Assembly: GCA_904063045.1 (NCBI GenBank)
Contig: CAJFCJ010000113.1
Coordinates: 17,444 to 81,443 of the forward strand
Reading direction: 5' to 3'
Origin: Dimorphilus gyrociliatus
Taxonomy: Eukaryota > Annelida > Polychaeta > Dinophilidae
DNA length: 64,000 nt
The notes beneath the pieces were generated by a model that was given only the letters and a program-made list of their open reading frames with translations, had not been told where the DNA came from and did not search any database. A program made the position numbers and the translations under genes. Position 1 is the stretch's first letter, and each line of letters starts with the position of its first letter. This document shows, one piece after another, positions 32,787 through 44,651 of the stretch.

Positions 32787-34565
32787 ATGTGTGATGAACA
32801 CAACAATAAAATAGATAATTCTATTGAAAGAACTAAAATTACTTATTTGTTGGAAAATGCTCTTTTAGCTTCTAGATTTCAAATGATTTTTGATGGGCTG
32901 AAACTCTGTAAAAATTTAAAAATACTTAAAATAATAGATTGTAATTTAAATAATGAAAAGGCAAGATACATTGGAAATACACTATTATATTTGTCTCTAT
33001 TACAATATGTGGATTTTTCCAGAAACTGTGATACAGGAGTTGGATTTAAACTGATTTGTAATGGATTGCAGTTATGTTGTAATAGTTTAACAAGAATCAA
33101 TGTGAGTGACTGTAATTTGAGTATTGAACAGACAAAAAATCTAGGAGAGATGCTTAAACATTGTACTCGAATAGAAAATGTTAATTTATCGGGAAATTGG
33201 AATATGGGACATGGATTTGGAGTGATATGTGATGGACTGAAATCATCTGTGAAGGCATTAAAAACAATTGATTTAAGTTGTTGCACACTAAATAATAAGC
33301 ATATGAAATATCTAGGAAAAACATTACAGCACTGTAATTCATTAGAATCAATAATACTTTTTGGAAATGGTGAACTGGAAAAAGGATTTAAAATTTTCTG
33401 CAATGGATTAAAATCATCTTCTACTTCTTTAAAGAGGCTCAGCATAACTTTGAATAATTTTAATCATGGACAGATACAATTTCTAGGAGAAACATTCAAA
33501 TTGTGTTCATCATTGGAACATGTTCATTTAAGTTTGAGTACTAATATTGGTAATGGATTTAATATAATATGTAATGGGTTAAAGTCATCTTCCAAAGCTT
33601 TAAGAAAAATTGATCTGAGTTGTAATTCTTTAAATTCCCAACAATCTGAATATTTAGGCAAAACATTTCAATATTGTTCTGTCTTGGAAAGTGTTAATTT
33701 ATCTCAAAATAAGAAGATGGGTGATAATGGATTCAGAATGATATGTAATGGAATCAAATCATCTTATAAATCTTTGAGAATAATTAACATGAATCAGTGT
33801 GATTTGAATAACCAACAAGCCATCTATCTGGGAGAAATGCTGGGACAGTGTTTCTCCTTAGAATATGTGAATTTATCTTGTAATCCTTGTATGGATAACA
33901 ATGGATTTAAAGTAATTTGTAATGGTCTTATCTCCTCTTCTAAAACCTTAAAGTCAATTGATCTAAATTCATGCAATCTGAATAGAACTCAAGCGAAATA
34001 TCTAGGAGAATCAATCCAACAATGCCACTGTCTTGAAAAAATAGATATAAATTTCAATAGCACAATGGAAATTGGGTTTAATTCAATTTGCAATGGACTG
34101 AAAACATCTTCCAACTGTTTAAAAACAATAAATGTAAGCTTATGCAATTTGGGTGAGGAGCAAACAAATTGTCTTGCAGAGGCAATTCAACATTGTCCAT
34201 TATTAGAAAATCTTAATTTATATGAGAATAGAAATATGGGAAATGGATTTAAAACGATTTGTAATGGATTAAAGTCATGTTCAAAGAGTTTAAAAACAAT
34301 TAATATTGGGTTGTGCAATTTAAATGATATTCAAGGAGATTGTCTTGGAAAAACATTTCATGTTTGTTCATTATTGGAAAATGTTGATTTAACTGATAAT
34401 AGGAATATAGGAGATGGATTTAAAACAATTTGCAATGGATTGAAAACATCCTTCTACACTTTGAAGTCTATCTCTGTGAAACAGTGTAATTTGAATAAAG
34501 AACAAACAAAATCTCTGGCAGATGTAGTCTCCCTTTGTGTTTCATTAAAGAATTTGAAATTTTAA
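32787..34565 (+). CDS. LRR gene 2 (RNI-type leucine-rich repeats), intact ORF
   Basis: A single uninterrupted ORF of 592 codons with ten double repeats of about 56 residues. Each contains 'GF..ICNGLKSS.K.LK.I..S.CNL...Q..YLG...QHC..LE.V.LS.N', two alternating LRRs of about 28 residues. No signal peptide or membrane span, so probably intracellular. It resembles RNI-type solenoids used for protein binding (as in RanGAP or NLR proteins) but has no other domain. It is the most regular and best-preserved member of the family here. Its start lies just after an LTR remnant. A decayed extra repeat follows the stop (34598-34870). Confidence 0.85.
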   Translation: MCDEHNNKIDNSIERTKITYLLENALLASRFQMIFDGLKLCKNLKILKIIDCNLNNEKARYIGNTLLYLSLLQYVDFSRNCDTGVGFKLICNGLQLCCNSLTRINVSDCNLSIEQTKNLGEMLKHCTRIENVNLSGNWNMGHGFGVICDGLKSSVKALKTIDLSCCTLNNKHMKYLGKTLQHCNSLESIILFGNGELEKGFKIFCNGLKSSSTSLKRLSITLNNFNHGQIQFLGETFKLCSSLEHVHLSLSTNIGNGFNIICNGLKSSSKALRKIDLSCNSLNSQQSEYLGKTFQYCSVLESVNLSQNKKMGDNGFRMICNGIKSSYKSLRIINMNQCDLNNQQAIYLGEMLGQCFSLEYVNLSCNPCMDNNGFKVICNGLISSSKTLKSIDLNSCNLNRTQAKYLGESIQQCHCLEKIDINFNSTMEIGFNSICNGLKTSSNCLKTINVSLCNLGEEQTNCLAEAIQHCPLLENLNLYENRNMGNGFKTICNGLKSCSKSLKTINIGLCNLNDIQGDCLGKTFHVCSLLENVDLTDNRNIGDGFKTICNGLKTSFYTLKSISVKQCNLNKEQTKSLADVVSLCVSLKNLKF

Positions 34566-34597
34566 AGGTTAGTAATTTGTGGACAACTTGAAATAAA

Positions 34598-34870
34598 ATG
34601 ATGACATGTATAAAGGATTTATAAACATTTGTGATGGTTTGAAATTGTCATATAGAATTTTCAAAAATATGAATATTAGGATACTTATTATACACTTAAA
34701 AATTATGATATATTGATATTTAGAAGGAAATTTAGAAAGATTTCTATTTCTTAGAAATTGGAATGATGGAACTTTGGAAAGACTTTTATTTTGTAAAAAT
34801 GGATTTTTAAATAATTCATGAACTGAGGCCACTTTGCCAAAAGGTGTTTCTACACAACAAGTCAGTCTTA
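34598..34870 (+). pseudogene. decayed LRR repeat downstream of LRR gene 2
   Basis: The plus strand reads 'GFINICDGLKLSYRIFKNMN' then degenerates with stops and frame changes. It is a relic of a former repeat unit or paralogue. Confidence 0.5.
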
Positions 34871-34910
34871 TCAGCATCTGGTATTAGATCAGTTGTAACA
34901 ATTTTGTCAT

Positions 34911-35080
34911 TGTACACATAGGTACAATACATTCGTCAGCTCTATTTTACAATAAATAAGTAGTATTAAACTAGTATTGTACTGTGCTGATAGTACAGAT
35001 AGAGATAAGCAGGCTTGACTTACTTTCGCGTAGGGCGGTGCCTGTGCAAGGCGCGGCAACTTATTTCAAGCTAAATATTG
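34911..35080 (+). repeat. diverged Gypsy2-type LTR fragment
   Basis: It starts TGTACACATA and continues with the LTR blocks 'cattcgtcagctctatt', 'gtagtattaaactagtattg' and 'gataagcaggcttgact', then stops where the next LTR begins at 35085. It is a different subfamily from the 935-bp copies (several changes), so two insertions are stacked here. Confidence 0.75.
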
Positions 35081-35084
35081 TAAT

Positions 35085-36019
35085 TGTACACATACATTCG
35101 TCAGCTATATTCTACAATAGAGAAGTAGTATTGAACCAGTATTGTACTATGCAGATAGCACTGATAAAGATAAGCAGTAGTGACCTAGTTTCGCATAGGG
35201 CAGTGCATACACATTATGCAGCAATAAAACCTATTAAATTATATAAAGAATATTTGCTATTTGCAACCTAGCATTAATATTACAATTTATTAATCCATAC
35301 ATTTATGATTTCGAACTAAAACTAGTTCAATTAATTATCAATTATGCTTAAATTCTAAGTTTAGATTATATTCACTATTCAACAGTATTGTATACACAAT
35401 ACTGTTCTTTTTAACATGCATTAATCAGATATACTTCCTCCTTATATGCTGATGCTAAATTTACTAACTCAATCAATTCAATATCATTATTAAGGTAGAA
35501 TATAAAAATGGTCAAATATACAATCTACATGTTTTCTTGATTGTTGGACTTGTCCTACTAAAATTGTTACATCTTATGCAACTCTCCAACCTTCGAAATT
35601 CAACTATTATTTAGAAGAGGAAAACAATAAAAACATGACCATATTTAGAACTTTTCTTTGTCTTCAAATGTTACTTTTGTTTTTGTGAACATTGAAATTT
35701 GTGAACTATCAACCCTTAAAAGAGTATATAAACCCTACGAAATTAACAGTTGATAGTTCAGTTTTCTAACCGTCAGCTAGTTGTTTAAACTAGCTTGTTT
35801 AGAACTAGAAGCTCATTTTACTCAATACGTATTCTTTGGACGAAATACTGGTGTTTTGTTAACTAATTTCTACCGAAATTGACTTTGTTAGACTATTTGT
35901 GGACAAACTTTAAAGGTTCTATTTGTTTGAGTACTTTGGCAAGTTGGTAAATGATTGGAAAGGACAATTACAGTTGTGACGAACCAGAAATTCCTACAAT
36001 TACAATACAACAAAGTACA
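35085..36019 (+). repeat. solo LTR of Gypsy2 (935 bp)
   Basis: TGTACACATAC at the start and AACAAAGTACA at the end, co-linear with 49290-50224 and the same length. About ten differences are visible in 935 bp. It is not followed by the PBS found after the Gypsy2 LTR, so it is a solo LTR produced by LTR-LTR recombination. The TATA-like 'gagtatataaaccct' is present. No clear target duplication is seen. Confidence 0.9.
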
Positions 36020-37456
36020 AAATGACTTAAAGTGTAATCTTACATTTGAACTTTTAATCTATTAATTGCTAAACTATTACATTCCATAAGACTGGAAAAT
36101 CTAGTCTTAGCCTGGTTAAGGTAAAGTTAAATATTTACTGTCGCGTTAATTTTTCACCTGACAAAAAGAATTGTCTCAAGATACTGCTTCTTCTGTCTTC
36201 GCCGCACATATACATTATGCAGCATATAATATAACTTATTTAGTTAAAATATTCTGCATCTCAAAGACTTTTAGCGCTTTATTCATAAGATGTCTTCCAC
36301 TTTATTACAAATAACTTTGTATAAAACAAACAGCAGTTTTGTGATAGTACTATACTATAGATATTGTCTAAAATACCATAGGGCATTTCCAACATTATCT
36401 ATAATATTAAATGCATCTAAGTAGATTTAGATGAGATACTTGGCTGAAATTCATGCAATATTATCTTACAATGAAACGACTTCAAGGTTCATGTTTACTT
36501 ATTAGTTGTAGAAAAAATTTTCATCACTCTTTCATAGTTTTTTATGTTTCGATTTTTTGGTTTGTCATCCATATTTTGGAAAATATAATGATTCCATTAT
36601 AATGCTAATGATATTTGATTATTCAAGCTAATGTAACATAAATATTTTTGATTGTTTAGACTTTAAAATGATTGAAGAAAATGATATTTTAATAAAATAC
36701 TCAATTCGTGGAATCATTAATGGACAAATATATAATAGAATATATTTCAACATAAAAAATCTAAGTTTTCCAAAGAATTATCCATAACTTACTCAAATTT
36801 TTCTCATATAGAATATATCGACTCTAATATAAAAAATCATACAATTGAGCTGAGAGATGGCGGATCACCATGTTGTCAACTGTAATTTCTATAAATGAAT
36901 AAGATTACAAAACTATTTTTATCATTGTTTTTCAGCGTGAAATCTCGATGTTTTTCATCCATAGAAATGAATTTAAAATGCTTCAAAACAAATTCATCAT
37001 GTAGTACAATTATTTAATTTTTTAAAATTACTTGTAAATACCTATCTCTTGTTCATCAGTTATCCTTGCAATGAGAATTACAAAATCAACTTATTCATTA
37101 ATTTTTACATGAAAACAATCAATTGTTTTAAATTTTTTCACTTGAAAACAAAACAGAGATATTGTGTAGAAAAAGTAAAATAGCTGTAGATTTTCAATTA
37201 AAAATTCAGAGAAATGTTGAATATTTTTTGAATTGAAAAATAACAATAATTTTCATGTTATGAATAATTCAAACAGAACTGAACATGCTCATATTTTGAA
37301 ACAGATGGTTTTTATATAATTTCATTTGGATTTTGTGTTGACAATGTCCATTTTCTTATTAAGGGATACTGGTTATATTTTTTTTTTTATAAACAATCAA
37401 ATTCTCTATATTGAAGGAAAAGTAAATAAATATAATATTTATTCTTTTTTACAACA
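36020..37456. other. non-coding, AT-rich
   Basis: About 1.4 kb without supported exons or recognised repeats. It ends at an acceptor-like 'tttttacaacag' before the PAN-domain exon. Confidence 0.45.
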
Positions 37457-38205
37457 GTGCCAGATGATTTAAATGATTACAACGAGGAAGAACATTGTCA
37501 ACCTGTATGGTCCCTAAGACCATCACATAAATTACATGATCAATTTAAAATGGAAGTTATCGATTTATCCAGTGTAGGAATGTGCTTGAATTATTGTCTC
37601 TCTCCTCAGATGTGCAAATCAGTTAGTTGGCTACACAAGTTAGTAAATTATAAATTTCACTGTTTGAATATATTAATTATCATATTCATATCTTAATATC
37701 TGCTTAAAGAGAAAAGTATAGAACAGAATGTATCATTTACAATTCAAATAGTTCAATGGTGAAATATGATGATAGCAAATTTATCCAATCAAATTATCAT
37801 TATTATGAGTATTTTTGCTTTGATAGAAAGAGCTATAAACTGTTTCCAGAAGGAAATTATGAACAAGAACAAGATTTTAATGTTATTGTACACTATGATA
37901 ATCTCGCTTACCCTGACATAGATAAGCACTATCGTCTTGGTTACGTTAATACTCCACAGAGTGGCGTCAGGTGTGCTAAAACTGTTGAATGCTATTTACA
38001 AGTTGATTTTGAAAAATTGGTTTTATTGACTTCCTTTACCACATCTCCCCAATTGACTTCTTCATTTTAAACTATTAGAGCTCAAGTTTTTTATAGAAGA
38101 TCTATCTATCATCACTGGTTACCAATAAATGATAAGGATGGAGATATTATTGTAAGATATTCAATGTTTTATAGAAGATTTTATGCTAATTCACACAAAT
38201 AGAAC
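37457..38205 (+). CDS. PAN/apple plus discoidin-like secreted protein, partial
   Basis: Exon 1 (37457-about 37640) has a PAN-type Cys pattern, 'VGMCLNYCLSPQMCKSVSWL', continuing after an intron (ending near 37710) with 'RTECIIYNSNSSM'. The second exon goes on to 'CYLQVDFEKLVLLTSFTTSP', the beginning of a discoidin/F5-8C domain (lqvDl......v.gi.TqP). A frame change at 38070 leads to 'DKDGDIIVRYS', compatible with the middle of that domain. The signal peptide exon was not found and the end is uncertain. A possible later exon is at 38600-38745 ('ITYLLINEI'). Confidence 0.5.
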
Positions 38206-38868
38206 TATTGAATGTTCATCCCACTTTTCCAACTACGAATACTGTTCCAATGAAAGTTCTTTAGTTCCAAAAAATGCCTTTTGATCTGCAACACTAAATG
38301 ATTATTTAGAAATTTTTTCTTCAAACACCTTTTTATAAATTTTCATACTAAGATTAAGCCTTAAGAGAAATATTGCTGTACTAACACTAACTTCTTGTAC
38401 TTGTTGTAAACTGAGTAAAGATATCTTTTCATTGACTCTGAGTCTTTCTATTTAGGGGAAAAATAGATAAATTATTCAGTTATATTCAAACAAACCCCTA
38501 GATTTTGAATTTAAAATTTTCCCTTAAAAATTTACTTTCTGTCCTTTTGTCCTTTGTCTGTTTTAGGGTTTTTCATTTTCAATTCATCTTATAGATAATA
38601 TAGAGATAAACAGAAGGTTATATGGACAAAGAAGAACTGCAAAAAATGTCAAACGATTCAAGTAACTTTTCCTGGCACATATGACAAATGGGAATCAGCA
38701 GTTAAATACCATGGCAATATTACTTATTTATTGATTAATGAAATTTGACAATTTAGAGACTATGAAATGTTTGTCATGCCATGTTATAAAACCATTACAA
38801 ATAAAGTCTTTTAATATGTATTAGGAAAAAAAAACAATTAAAATAACTAACCCTCCATCAATATATGC
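38206..38868. other. mostly non-coding; possible extra exon
   Basis: AT-rich. A plus-strand open stretch at about 38600-38745 reads Cys-containing sequence ('NCKKCQTIQVTFPGTYDKW') that could be a terminal exon of the PAN/discoidin gene; support is weak. Confidence 0.35.
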
Positions 38869-40395
38869 TCAACTTTCAGAAATCCAACGTGGATAGGGTT
38901 TTCTATTCTTTAAAGGGAATAAGTTTAACAATTCTGAACATTGTTCAATCAAAAGTTTCTTGCATTTTGAACATAATTCTGATTTTTCACAATAAGTTCT
39001 CATAAATTGATACATATTCATTATTGAACAAAGCTTGACATTTTCCCTTAATGAGTATCCTCTCATCATTCATATAATTTAATCATTTTTTTCACATCTA
39101 TTTATTATTTTATACATAAAAATAAGCCATTAATCCATTACAAATCATTTCAAATCCATTTAAGCATATTGTATATTTTCATAAAAGAAAATGAACATTC
39201 AATTAGTGCAGTTCTGAAATGTTCTCCCTGATATTCATATAAATCACAATAAGAAACATCAATTTTTTCAAAATAAACTATTGGATTAAATTTAATATTT
39301 GAAACCAGAAAATTAAAAGAGAGTTAAACATGATATCAATCATTTTCCTTCCTTTCTTACCAGCTAAATTCTGGTAAAAGAAAGTTTAAAATTCCAAAAT
39401 ATATATTTACAAATATTTTCTACAATGCCAAAAGAAAAGATTACTTACTGAGACCAATAATAGTATAGAGATAAGATATTTGCCAACAACCATAATATAT
39501 TAATAAATGTTCTTATTCATTTTTGGGTGTTATGGAAAACGTCCGCAAATTCATGCTTTTACCCTAACCCAATTCTTGTGATTACTTTAAATGAGATCCC
39601 CCCTCCAAGTATACATTAGAAAATTTGAAAAAATTGACTAAAATTGACTAAAAATCTGTTGTAGATTGAGAAAATGAAGATTAGCAAAAAAGTTAAATGC
39701 TTATTTACTTATTTTACAATTGACTGAGTTGGGTTTTCTGCTGGAGAAAAGTTGAACAAAAGCTTCAAATCGCTTTTAAATAGATCATTTATCATTGTCA
39801 ATTTGCACCTTGTGCAAGAAGATGGAACAATCAATTATCCATATTTTACATTTTCAAAGATATAGACTGAATTTGAACATTCATTTACGACAATTCTTAA
39901 ACGCTCTGCTTGATATTCATTTGGATAACAATTTATAAGATCAATTCGTTTAGGTGTATTTGCAGGAGACTTTAATCCTGAACAAATCATTTCAAATCCA
40001 TAATTTCTAAATGTAATACAAGACAAATTTATAAAAGTTAAGCATGAACATTCATTTATCATAACTGCCAAATGTTCTTCTTGCTCAGTTAACCTGCAAT
40101 ATGTGAGATCAAGATGTTGTAGTGTATGAGCAGAAGATTTCAATCCATAACAAATCATTTTAAGTCCATTACCCATCATGCCATTATAACCTAAATTGAA
40201 ATGAACTAAATGTGAGCATTGATTAATTGCAATTCCTAAATGTTCTGCTTGATCTTCATCTAAATGACAATAAGAAACATCAAGTTTTTCCAGGGTATGT
40301 TCAGAAGATATTAATCCATTACAAATTGTTTTGAATCCATCATGCATTACCCAATTAAAATGCAAATTGATAAACTGTATGTGTAACCTTGACAT
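38869..40395 (-). pseudogene. LRR gene 3, broken
   Basis: The minus strand from 40395 encodes three double LRRs in 186 codons ('GFKTICNGLISSEHTLEKLD', 'GLKMICYGLKSSAHTLQHLD', 'GFEMICSGLKSPANTPKRID'). It then stops at 39835. Further decayed repeat sequence of the same type appears at 39118-39300 ('VYFEKIDVSYCDLYEYQ'), separated by an inserted MITE-like segment (39524 onward). A 66-codon ORF at 38869-39069 may be the old C-terminus. It has lost most of its length and is probably non-functional. Confidence 0.65.
39524..39740. repeat. MULE-like MITE remnant inside LRR pseudogene
   Basis: It starts GGGTGTTATGGAAAACGTCC, then 'gcaaattcatgcttttaccc' and a telomere-like 'ccctaaccc'. The first about 60 bases parallel 20220-20280. 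A possible far end is around 39731-39755 ('gttttctgctggagaaaag'), not a clean inverted terminus. Confidence 0.5.
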
Positions 40396-41172
40396 TAGTG
40401 AAATAGGTGACTTATTACACGAATTTACATCATTACAAAGTATTAATTTAGAAGAAAATGATTTTCATGCTGAAGAATTTGAGAATATACATGATGGCTT
40501 GAAATCATAAATTAACTTGTAAATTAACTGATGGTGAAGCTTTTTCAGCTTTAAGATCTATTAAACGGTTGTTTATTTGTAAAAAGATTGTATTTTAGAT
40601 GTAACAATTTCAAAATCAATCTTTTCAAGAAACTATATTTCCTCTGTCTCTGCCTCCCCTATTTTACATGGAAATTGATGAAGATGTTTTAGAATTTGGA
40701 TTTTTTTTAAAAATAAGACAAATTTCAAGATAAGTGGTTGAGTAACCATCTACTCTTGAGGCAACACCATCACAACATGATATATAGTAAGTATGATTTA
40801 TATTCTATCTACAAAATATAGTTCATAAGTGTACATTGACATTGCCTTCGTGTTTTTACTTTTAGTTGAAAATGTGGAGAGAAATATGCAAAAACTGACA
40901 CAATTGTATCTACAATACAAAATCAAAGAAGCAAGAACATTTTTGTTATTCAAATCTATTCTGATAAGACATTGTCGAATCTCATCTAAATTGAACATTC
41001 AACAATAACAATAGCCTTGTTTGATTGGAATGTAAGTGAGAAGGTTAATTATAAAAAGTCTATTATCACATGATTGACTCCAATTTTTAAATTTATTATT
41101 AATTTTCTAATACCTATCCTTTTTTCTTTGTAATATCGCTCTTTCATCAAACTGAAAATAAAAAATTAATGT
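40396..41172. other. non-coding, AT-rich
   Basis: No supported gene. The minus-strand open frame at 40798-40998 lacks any recognisable domain. Confidence 0.4.
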
Positions 41173-41922
41173 TGTACTTTGTTGTATAGTAATTGTAGGA
41201 ATTTCTGGTTCATCACCACTGATTTGGTCCTTTCCAATCATTTACCAATTTACCAAAGTACTCAAACAAATAGAACCTTTCAAGTTCGTCCACAAGTAGT
41301 TTGATAAATGTAACTTCGGTAGAAATTAATCAACAAAATACGAGTATTTCGTGCAAAGAATATGTATTGAGTAAAAACGAGTTTCTAGTTCTAAATAAGC
41401 AAGTTTAAACAACTAGCTATCAGTTAGAGAACTGAACTATCAACTGTTAATTTCTAAGGGTTTATATACTCTTTTAAGAGTTGATAGTTCACCAATTTCA
41501 ATGTTCACAAAAACAAAAGTAACATTTTTAAGACAAAGAAAAGTTCTAAATATGGTCATGTTGTTATAAGGGAAGATATCTGATGAATATATATGTTATG
41601 TATAGTAGGATTGTGTATACAATACTACTAATTAATGAATAAAATCTAAAATTGATGACAAAAGCATATTTGTCATTCAATTAAATTAATTTCAATTAAA
41701 GTTGATAAATTTATAAATTCATTCATTGAAATATTCAAGTTTATGATGGAAATAACTATTTTTATATATGATTTAATAGAATGAATGCAGCACCTTGTGT
41801 ATGTACCACACTATGCAAATCTAGGTCAATCCTGCTTATCTATCAGTGTTATCAGTACTCGACAATACAAGTTTAATACTACTTATCTATAGTAGAATAG
41901 AGCTGACGAATGTATGTGTACA
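41173..41922 (-). repeat. diverged solo LTR of Gypsy2 type (750 bp)
   Basis: On the minus strand it begins TGTACACATACATTCGTCAG and ends AACAAAGTACA, with the same internal order as the 935-bp LTR, including the TATA-like 'agagtatataaaccc' block. It is about 185 bp shorter through internal deletions and clearly older than the 35 and 49 kb copies. Confidence 0.85.
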
Positions 41923-41938
41923 GTCAGGGCTGTTATAT

Positions 41939-42763
41939 AATCTAAAGGCCACAGAATATTTGATTGTGACTTGAAATTTTGAAAATTCAAAATGCTATAG
42001 AGAAAATTACAGGCATTATCCTTAACTTTATTACATTTTAGTGAAACAAGAGTGAATTTAATTTCAACTTTTGGAGAAAATATCATACATTTCTGATTGA
42101 TGTCTTCAATATTTTGACATTTTGTTAAATATGGCATTCATTTCTATTAAACAATTTACAAATATACTTTGGAAGATTGTTTTAAAAAAACATAGCCTTT
42201 TGAGACCTCTAAATCATCTGTTTTATCAAAGCAACTATTCTCTTTCAGTGACATTGACATCAGGCCACAAAATACTTGGCAGTAGAAAATGGATGAACTC
42301 TCTTTTCCATTGTAGACTGTTAATAATAAGCCATATGTTTTGGATTTGATAAAATATGACATTGTTTCAGTTGAGACATATGATAAAAAATATTTTTCCC
42401 AATTTTTTGCTTCACTGTATTCTAATACTTGAAAATCTTTGAAAAAGACACAAAAGTAAAACATGTCCCGATATTGTTTTTTGAAAAACCTTCAAAATCC
42501 ATATATGAACAATAAACATAATGAACATTCTGAGATATTTCATCAGTCATTATTGATTTACTTGAATTTAGAAATAGTTTCATTTGTCTTGAAATATTGG
42601 CTGCAGCCATTGGATATTGAAGAATAAAGCTACTTTTCCTACATATTTCCTTTCTGTCCTCTGGATAAGAATAAACTTTGTAGTATTTAAAATCTATATT
42701 GAAATATAGTTGATATCTATTCTCTGATATTTGACTAGAAAAATATTCTGCTATAATATCCAA
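41939..42763 (-). CDS. unnamed secreted-type gene F, probably broken
   Basis: Minus-strand blocks at 42763-42422, 42464-42156 and 42137-41939 are open but in different frames. They contain regularly spaced Cys and 'SYFIKSKTYGLLLTVYNGKE'. The same signature, 'SYVAKSKTFGHLPIVSDVME', occurs in the block at 59330-59542, and both are preceded by a segment with 'FLN..' then 'Y/FVFCS'. The two loci are therefore paralogues. I do not recognise the domain. Short introns or frameshifts separate the blocks; I cannot tell which. The left end touches a solo LTR. Confidence 0.4.
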
Positions 42764-42926
42764 TGGAATATTTGAAGTTAATATTCAAAAAATTCAACAT
42801 TTATCTAGAGATTACCTTTTTTAGAACAAATTAAAAGTATTCCATTTGCATTGTCATCCTTTTTTGAATTACTTGAAATAATTCTGGAAGATGGATTTAT
42901 CATGATTAGCTAAATGATTTTTTCAG

Positions 42927-43090
42927 GATGTGACAGAAAACATCCATGGACTGACAGAAACGTCCATGGACCAACAGAAAACGTCCATGGACTGACAGAA
43001 AATGTCTATAGACTGACAGAAAACATCCATGGACCAATAGAGAATGTCCATAAACTGTCAGAAATTGTCCACTGCCAACAGAAAATGTTT
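42927..43090. repeat. tandem array, unit about 21 bp (GACAGAAAACGTCCATGGAC)
   Basis: About seven to eight imperfect copies, again with a GAAAACGTCC core but extended by ATGGACtGAC. It begins after 'ggatgt' and ends at 'caacagaaaatg'. No inverted partner array was found nearby. It generates spurious open frames on both strands. Confidence 0.85.
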
Positions 43091-43194
43091 TTATAAAAAA
43101 ATAAAAAACTAAAAAAATTAGCAAAATTAAAAAATATAAAATAATCATGTACACTTATGAAGTATAGATAATAGATATGATATTATTAATGGTA

Positions 43195-43650
43195 CTTACC
43201 ACATGATGCTAGAAGTAGTAGAGTAGATGTTGCCTCTAGGGTAGACAGTACCAAACTACCAGAATCAAGCCCTTTTATAGGCAAAAGATAAGATATTACA
43301 TAACCAAACATGTTGACAACAACACCAAGTGTTTATTTACATAAATATGATGTAATAATTGACCCTTAAGGGTTTACCTACACAAAGTTGTTGTTGTTGA
43401 CATCACTATTGCATAATATGATAACCCTTGACCCTGTTTGTTGTGAACAATCCTTATCTAGAGTTAGACCCTTGTTGTTGACACCAATGGCACAAACAAC
43501 TGATAAGGAATTGTATATAAGACAGGGCATAGGTAGTAACAGGCATTCAGTCCTGAATGAAGCCTCTTAGTGAACAGGTCTAGTATTACTTTAGAATACA
43601 GCTATATTGTTCTTACAAATTGGTTCTATATTCATCTTTATTCAATTCTA
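43195..43650 (+). repeat. promoter-bearing LTR-like repeat (family 4)
   Basis: It contains 'gataaggaattgtatataag' (TATA-like) and the block 'ctattgcataatatgataac' then 'ccttgaccctgtttgttg'. A clear inverted copy of about 150 bp lies at 58540-58700. Length, TATA box and dispersed copies suggest an LTR; termini and a PBS were not identified. Confidence 0.55.
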
Positions 43651-44112
43651 CATCTCTTCTAAGTGGCTGACTCCTAATTCGGTTCTATTTGGACCAGTAC
43701 TTACCTACAACCCAATAGCAGGAAAGTACAATCATCAAACTAAATTTTCTCTAGCATGTAATGAAAATTCTATTATTATGAAATCAGCAATGAATGATAC
43801 AAGTGAAAGGAACACAAATGAGGTAATTTCAATTGTTAACAGTTATTGTCACCTAACTCTAAGTTTTTTTGAGTAGCTGAGGCTTTCATTTTACTTTAAC
43901 TTATCTGAATCACCAACTAATGAAGAAGAATTGCATTTCCTTGAAGACGGGACATGATATGGCAGAAGGATGTGTTGAAGAATCAGTTCTTATATGGCCA
44001 CAATCAATATCTTTTACTGTTTGTAACCATATCAAACAGTTGCTCTATTCTCAAGAAGAATGAACACTAATGATGTGTAATCACATGTAGTCACACACAA
44101 TTACATAACTAT
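43651..44112. other. non-coding
   Basis: Moderately higher G+C than elsewhere, possibly the internal leader of a family 4 element. No supported ORF. Confidence 0.35.
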
Positions 44113-44576
44113 TGTTAAATAATTTCTAGGAAATCATTTAACGATCCCATAAGGATCGTCCAATGATCATAATGCAATCTAGTTCTCTCCACGCTCACCA
44201 GGTGGCGTGTCCCAAATTCTCGTCAGTAGCTGAATTGTCTTCACCGCCTCAACATCTCATAATATAAATATTTGATTACGGTGGCTATTAAAATAAAGCT
44301 TATCCTGCTTTATTCAACAACTATTACATGTAATTCTCATGGCACACACCCTGAGAAGTCACTGATATACAACATTTACATGATATATATTCCCATATGA
44401 ATTGAAGCTTTGAAACACACCAATAGGACACAACATGCAACATCAATAGGCTGAGATGAGAGGGGTTCTCAAACAGGACCTATCTCTTTTGGTGAAAAAC
44501 ACTGTACTGCTTCTGTTAAATAATTTCTAGGAAATCATTTAATGATCCCATAAGGATCGTCCAATGATCATAATGT
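44113..44576 (+). mobile_element. TRIM-like small LTR element, truncated 3' LTR
   Basis: A 62-bp direct repeat (44113-44176 and 44514-44576; 'tgttaaataatttctaggaa' and following, ending in 'gatcataatg') brackets about 340 bp. The first copy continues to a plausible LTR end near 44329 ('attaaaataaagc' polyA-like signal, then 'aacaactattaca'). The whole has the layout of a terminal-repeat retrotransposon in miniature whose 3' LTR is cut after 62 bp. The repeat contains the palindromic 'gatcccataaggatc'. No coding sequence. Confidence 0.5.
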
Positions 44577-44651
44577 TGAATTCTACTGGTAAAGTTAAAA
44601 CACTCTTTTGTAACTTTACTCAACTAAGAGGTGAAAAAAAACATTAAAATC

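Noticed and set aside
32879-33445. 188-codon ORF antisense to LRR gene 2
   Set aside because: Shadow of the repetitive LRR coding strand; no independent motif.
42906-43154. ORFs with repeated HGPTENVHGLTE or VYGHFLSVHG peptides
   Set aside because: Translations of the 42927-43090 tandem array on either strand.
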